DNA from: Lactifluus volemus
Lineage: Eukaryota; Basidiomycota; Agaricomycetes; Russulales; Russulaceae
NCBI GenBank assembly: GCA_022376515.1
Contig: WTXI01000016.1
Span: 186,001-250,000, forward strand
DNA: 64,000 bases
Direction of reading: 5' to 3'
Positions within the stretch are counted from its first letter, which is position 1; the number at the start of each line of letters is the position of its first letter. The position numbers and the translations under genes were made by a program. Of the stretch, positions 59,569 to 64,000 are shown piece by piece. Under the pieces are notes generated by a model, which was not told the DNA's origin, did not search any database, and saw nothing but the letters and a program-made list of their open reading frames with translations.

Positions 59569-61565
59569 AGTATCGAGGGTTAAGCAGTAAAAACATGATC
59601 TTGTCCATGGAAACCAAAATGAAATGTGGTCATACGGGAAGGTCGTTATCAGTTAATAAATCGGAGATCCTTCCCACTCGTGATATGTCACAAGACCAAG
59701 TTATTCCGCGGTATTCCAAGTTATATATACTAACAGTGTTGGTAGTGGGTCATGGGTTGGAAAATGGATCACTTTAAATTCTTCTAATTCTTACTGACAT
59801 GCGGCATCCAGTACCACACAAGCATATTCCGTTTGTTTGGGTAGAAATTGTGTTATAGTGTGTGATCCACTACCCAACGACAGTTACTTTACAAGCTCGA
59901 GTTAGTTAACTTTGTTTGTTTGTTGAACCACAACGTAGCAACGGCGATACAATATTCATCGTATATACGTCCCGCAATATCATACCGTTTCCCCTATTCT
60001 CACTTCCACCAAAGCACTGCACCGGAGTAATACACACCGAAGGTGAACACATATGGACACATTAACGATGTCGAGCACGAAGATGAAAGGGATGTATGTG
60101 CAATGTGGGGGAAATTAGGCAGACAGCAGTTTAAACGACGAAATTCTAGCAATGAAACGAGAACGGGGAAAGGAGCGTGCAACGTCAAGGAATCAAAGAG
60201 AGCGGGGGCAGATTGCGACGAAGTTTGGGAAACACCGAGTGGATAGACTCAGGGGCGATGGGGAGGATGGAGGAGTTGTGAGTATGTATGAACGCTTGAT
60301 AATACGGGAGGGAGGGAGTCGCTGTAAAACCACAGTCAGAATTCCGAATAGCGGCCAGGAAAAGACAGCTCACAGTAACCACCAATAACATACACAGCCA
60401 TTTAGAAAAGGAATCCTGCCAATAAACACCAGAGGGAAACCGCAGAAAACAAAGCACGGCTACCCTCGTCCCAGTGGAGAAATCACTGATACACACAAGA
60501 AACTAGACAATAACTTGGTGAAAAAGGATAAGTATGATGGAAGTAGGACGAGGATGGAGGGCTATGCATTGACGGGATGATAAAAGGATAGCGGTAATTG
60601 ATACAGAAGGAAAGAAAATAAAATCAAGTGCGTATCGTAAATACTGTGGAGCCCTCTCGCGGGTAAGAAGGGGAGGAATTTAGGACAGGAAAGAAGGATA
60701 TATATACTAACTTAGGCTAGGTTCATTGACAATAATGTCCCAAGAACCGAGCGCACGGCCCGTTGAAGGATAGAGGGGAAATAACTTGCACGGTGTTTTG
60801 TCCGTAGCACAAGGGAAAAAACGCAATAGGAAGGGGTGATAAATAAGCAGGGATTGCCGACGATGGGCATGTAGTGTATAATGCGGTGACGACGGTGGGG
60901 GAGATGGGCATTTGGTTTTTCATAGATATGTCAACCGACCGTGGTCGCTCTTTTGTACAACTTGAGACTTCGCCTTTCTAATTTGTACGGAGTCCAAAGG
61001 TAGGAGATTTGCTAATGCGAGATGCGAAAGCATGCAGTGTATCGTTCATGAACATGAGAGAGCCGATAGAAACAAGGGGGAAAGGGGGGGGGGAAGATAG
61101 ACGCGCGTTCTCGGAAGCTGATAGCGGCGATCTTTGTCGACAACTTGGGATGAATACGGAAGCCGACAAGGGGAACGAGAGTGGTGAACAAAATAAGGAA
61201 ATCGCAATATGATGACCGAGAGTGGAGTGGAGAGACTTGACTTTGAGAAATTGAAATTTAATCGGCTGCGATTGAGGTCCAGATGCGCACATTAAACACC
61301 AGAGAGCAGAGAGCACAAGAACCAAACGTCGAGGGAATAATGATATCGAGAAAATAAATCCCGGCGTATCAACGCCGAGGTCGATAATGAAAGAATAAGT
61401 TTGATCGACGCCAGGCCATGCCGTTTTGAATGGAAGCAAAACCCCCCGATGGAGCGGAGCTCAACATAACCGACAAAGTTCAAATCCTGGATAGCCAATG
61501 AGATAACACGTACACACACGTGTGAAAAAAAAAAAAAAACTAACCCCGAACGAAGCAGGCGCCTA
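59569..61565. other. Purine-biased intergenic region or long 3' UTR
   Basis: From about 60040 to 61230 the plus strand is strongly purine-rich (GGAAAGGAG, AGGGAGGGAGT, GGGGGAAAGGGGGGGGGG), so the minus strand is pyrimidine-rich. Minus-strand ORFs here are by-products of that bias. It could be a long 3' UTR of the minus-strand gene at 61566. No gene supported. Confidence 0.4.
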
Positions 61566-62955
61566 TTAGAGGGCAGCCTGGGCCTTGAAGGCCGGAATGG
61601 GCAGGACGTCGGGACTGGGTGAGTTCTGGAACTTGGAACTAGCCCAAAAGTCCCTCTTGGTACCCATAGGAGTCGAGGCTGCCGAGGCGATGCGGCGACG
61701 GGGAGGAAAATTGTCCTTGGATTTGAGCTCACTAGACGGATCAGACAGGGAGAGGGTGCAATCCTCATCCATGGAGAGACTGAAAACACCTTCACTCGGA
61801 GAGCGGGCATGCTGGTGCTTGCTCTCGGGGGTGGGAGTCGACGTCGGCTTTGGGTTAGATGAGAAGCTCGAACGAGGGTGAGACAGCGGGGCAGTGCGGG
61901 GACCGTCATCGTAGACACGAGTCGCTTGCCAGGTGACGTGGCCAGCACCAACACGAGCGGGTGTGGAGGGCGCAAATACGTCGTCGTCCTCGACGTCAGT
62001 CAGATCATCACAGATGGGAAATACATCCACCGTCGCCTCGCCTGACTGCATGCTCGACAAAGTGGGAACGGAGCGTGAGAGACTCAGCGGGTGGCTCTGC
62101 CAGGATGGGGGCTGTGGGTGAGAGTGAGGGACGGATATAGTCTTGGTGGGAGTTGGGGTGAAGGGGACTTCTGCAATGTTCTGACGACGTCGAGCGAGCT
62201 TGCCATTGGGACGGGGAGAGAGCTTGGGAGCGGGGCGGACTGGAGCTTTGCCCTTGGAGGGGGTGGAGGGCGGGTTGTCGGAATCACTCTCGAGGAAGCT
62301 AGGAAAGGATCAAACAAGTTATGCTGGCGTGCAGGACGAGCAGAGGTGGACTTGTCGGAAACCTCTGCCTGCGAGGGAAGGTGGGAAGGGATGGGGGGAG
62401 AGCCCTGATGAAGTTGAGACTGATGTCGCCGGTTGTTGTTCCTGAGAGTAAGGGACTGGGAATTGCTCCTGATAGTAGAAAGGATTTAAGTCGACATGTG
62501 AGCCCGGGAAATGAGATATTACCTGGCTTGGATTTGTCCTTGCTCTGTTTTGAATTCTGACGGCCACGTGGAGGCTTCTCGGGGGACGGGGAGAGAGTAG
62601 TGGAAACAGTATTATTAGACTTGGCTGGGGGCCGAGATGACGGGAAAGGCTTGTTGAGGTCGTCAGTGGGCTGGGGCTGTGCAGCCGCAGCTGGCGATTG
62701 TGACGAGTGACGGGCTGTGCTAGTTGGCTTTGTCTTGCTATGCGTTGAGCGGGATTGACGGTTCTGGTGGTTCTGGTGATGCTGCTGTTGCTGCTGAGGA
62801 CGGGTAGGAGTGACCGGGGCAGGCTTTGATAAAGAGAGCAGGCCAGGAATGCGAGTTGGCTGAACGAGTACGGTTGGGGGGGCGGAAGGATGGCGACGAT
62901 GATGGTGAGTTGAAGGAGAAGAGAGGAGGTGGACGGGTTTCTGAACCATGATCAT
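61566..62955 (-). CDS. Proline-rich protein with PNRC/EDC1-like decapping motif
   Basis: Probably an mRNA-decapping enhancer that binds DCP1/DCP2. It starts MIMVQKPVHLLSSPS at 62955 and is very rich in proline, serine and glutamine (TRPQQQQQHHQNHQNRQSRS). The middle has SFLESDSDNPPSTPSKGKAP, GKLARRRQNIAEVPFTP and DVFPICDDLTDVEDDDVF. A conserved GHVTWQATRVYDDGPRTAPL and HARSPSEGVFSLSMDED lie upstream of the C-terminal motif FWASSKFQNSPSPDVLPIPA. The F/Y-x-NSPSP-xxLP arrangement is that of the vertebrate PNRC and yeast EDC1/EDC2 DCP1-binding peptides. Introns are short (62469-62522 and one near 62300, splice uncertain). Confidence 0.7.
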
Positions 62956-64000
62956 GGTGAGAGTGGTGGGAGAGCGAAGAGGGGGGAAGGAGTAGATGTA
63001 TGCGTTTGATGGAATGTGAGTGATGCGATAAGTAAAGAAAAAAAGAAAAGGAAAAAAAGGCGTCGGCTGACTATTGTCCTTTTGAATACCCGTGGGTTAG
63101 CTCGCTTCCCGCAGTTTCCCGAGAATCAGAAGGTGGCGCTATTTTCACACTCCGATTACATCTCGTTACGCCCACTTCCAATTCAGGTCTCATGCCGCCT
63201 GGATCTCAGACCGGGCGTGCCATTCTCGGTATCTCCGTTCACGCTTTGCGCCCCTTTACATCCCTCTGCCCCTTCACCCACATTAACGCCCTTCCGTTAT
63301 CTCTACCCTCCTCTCGAGCGATGATCCCTTACCTTACCTTGCCCCTTTGCCGCAGCCATGTGGCCTCGTGTCTCAGGGCCCACCACCGTGTCTCATTTTC
63401 TAATTTCTAGACTGCTGATAGCACAGACACAGACAGGCAGTTCCTCCCCTCTTGCCTAATCTAAAACCTTATTCCTCACTCGGTCCCCCCTATCCTTCCT
63501 TTTTCTCACCCTTCCCGAGTCCCAAGTAAGTGCCAGGCCAATAATGTGAGGCAATGTCCTTGTTCCTTCGATCGGGTTCTTTGGAACTTTTTGGGAATTG
63601 CTGTTCATTGAAAGCGAAGGGTACGAAACGAAAGAGGTCCGATCTCAGCACACTGTAACACGCCAGACCTGTTACATACTACAGTATTCTATATGAAACA
63701 TGTATGGGTGCCGGAACTGCCTCCGAGTTCACGTTATTATCTTACATCCCTCGTTCTTGTAATCAAGGAAGAGGAAATGGGGTTAACCTGTAGGCACGTC
63801 GCGGTCGAGCGAAGAACAAAGTATGTATGCTTTGTGTAGAAATAAGACTGACAATAGACCTGCTCGTCGTCATTGATGGCCATGCCTCTAACACGCCCTT
63901 TCGCAAACTCCGCCGCTCACCCACTCGCGCTTGGTCGCTCTTCTCCTCGCAACAACAAAATGACAACAAGTTGTGAAGCGCAACCTTCATTATGCCAACA
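62956..64000. other. 5' flank of the EDC1-like gene; no further gene seen
   Basis: Upstream of the start is an A-rich stretch (63030-63060) that would be T-rich on the transcribed strand, as expected for a promoter or leader. The rest has pyrimidine-rich non-coding sequence and no supported ORF up to the window end. Confidence 0.35.

Noticed and set aside
60978..61439. 153-codon minus-strand ORF
   Set aside because: Explained by the pyrimidine-rich strand bias; low-complexity composition.

Overview
This window reads as nuclear chromosomal DNA of a filamentous basidiomycete, most likely an Agaricomycete. A Rhizoctonia/Ceratobasidium-like (Cantharellales) origin is a guess from the protein families, not something the bases prove. 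The evidence for a fungus is many short introns (about 40-80 nt, GT..AG, with CT(G/A)A(C/T)-like branch sites), closely packed genes on both strands, a divergent intron-rich H2A/H2B pair, and fungal families such as polarisome SPA2, GGA, BNA1, RUD3, RAD17 and a DUF6593-like protein. I saw no tRNA, rRNA, CRISPR array or autonomous transposon.

Layout: 1-331 is the 5' end of an unknown gene (-). 1731-3653 is a cyclopropane-fatty-acyl-phospholipid synthase-like gene (-), with a broken inverted partial copy at about 4801-5680 that is itself split by a MITE-like element. 6011-10094 is PEX1 (+). 10275-13429 is SPA2 (-), divergent from a sterol-ester/acid lipase at 13614-15034 (+). A truncated second SPA2 copy lies at 16393-17619 (-). 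Then follow a VHS-GAT (GGA-like) adaptor (+), a C2H2 zinc-finger protein (+), UBA2 (+), RAD17 (+), BNA1 (+), a stand-alone NUP96/Nup145C (+) and a DUF6593-like protein (-). 33.3-37.6 kb is gene-poor and holds a 157-160 bp tandem repeat. RUD3 golgin (-) ends that stretch. 40.7-45.6 kb is a direct duplication of a block of more than 2 kb carrying a small paralogous gene family. Histones H2B (-) and H2A (+) follow, then an E2-binding HECT-like protein (UBE3D type, -) reading in one open frame with an upstream coiled-coil gene (-), a multi-pass membrane/WD40 protein (+) with a degraded 3' copy behind it, homoserine dehydrogenase HOM6 (+), and a proline-rich protein with a C-terminal PNRC/EDC1-like decapping-enhancer motif (-).

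The genes are mostly unrelated housekeeping genes, so there is no single pathway here. Two themes stand out. First, local duplication followed by decay recurs: CFA synthase, SPA2, the 40-45 kb family and the WD40 gene each have a partial second copy nearby. Second, several conserved genes (NUP96 four times, HOM6, RAD17, the WD40 gene) lose frame, and in every case the break is explained by one missing base. That looks more like systematic single-base undercalling in this sequence than true gene death. I found no clear previously undescribed biological system. The most unusual items are the MITE with 32-bp flanking repeats, the truncated SPA2 with stop-free 3n introns, and the possible coiled-coil/E2-binding-protein fusion.
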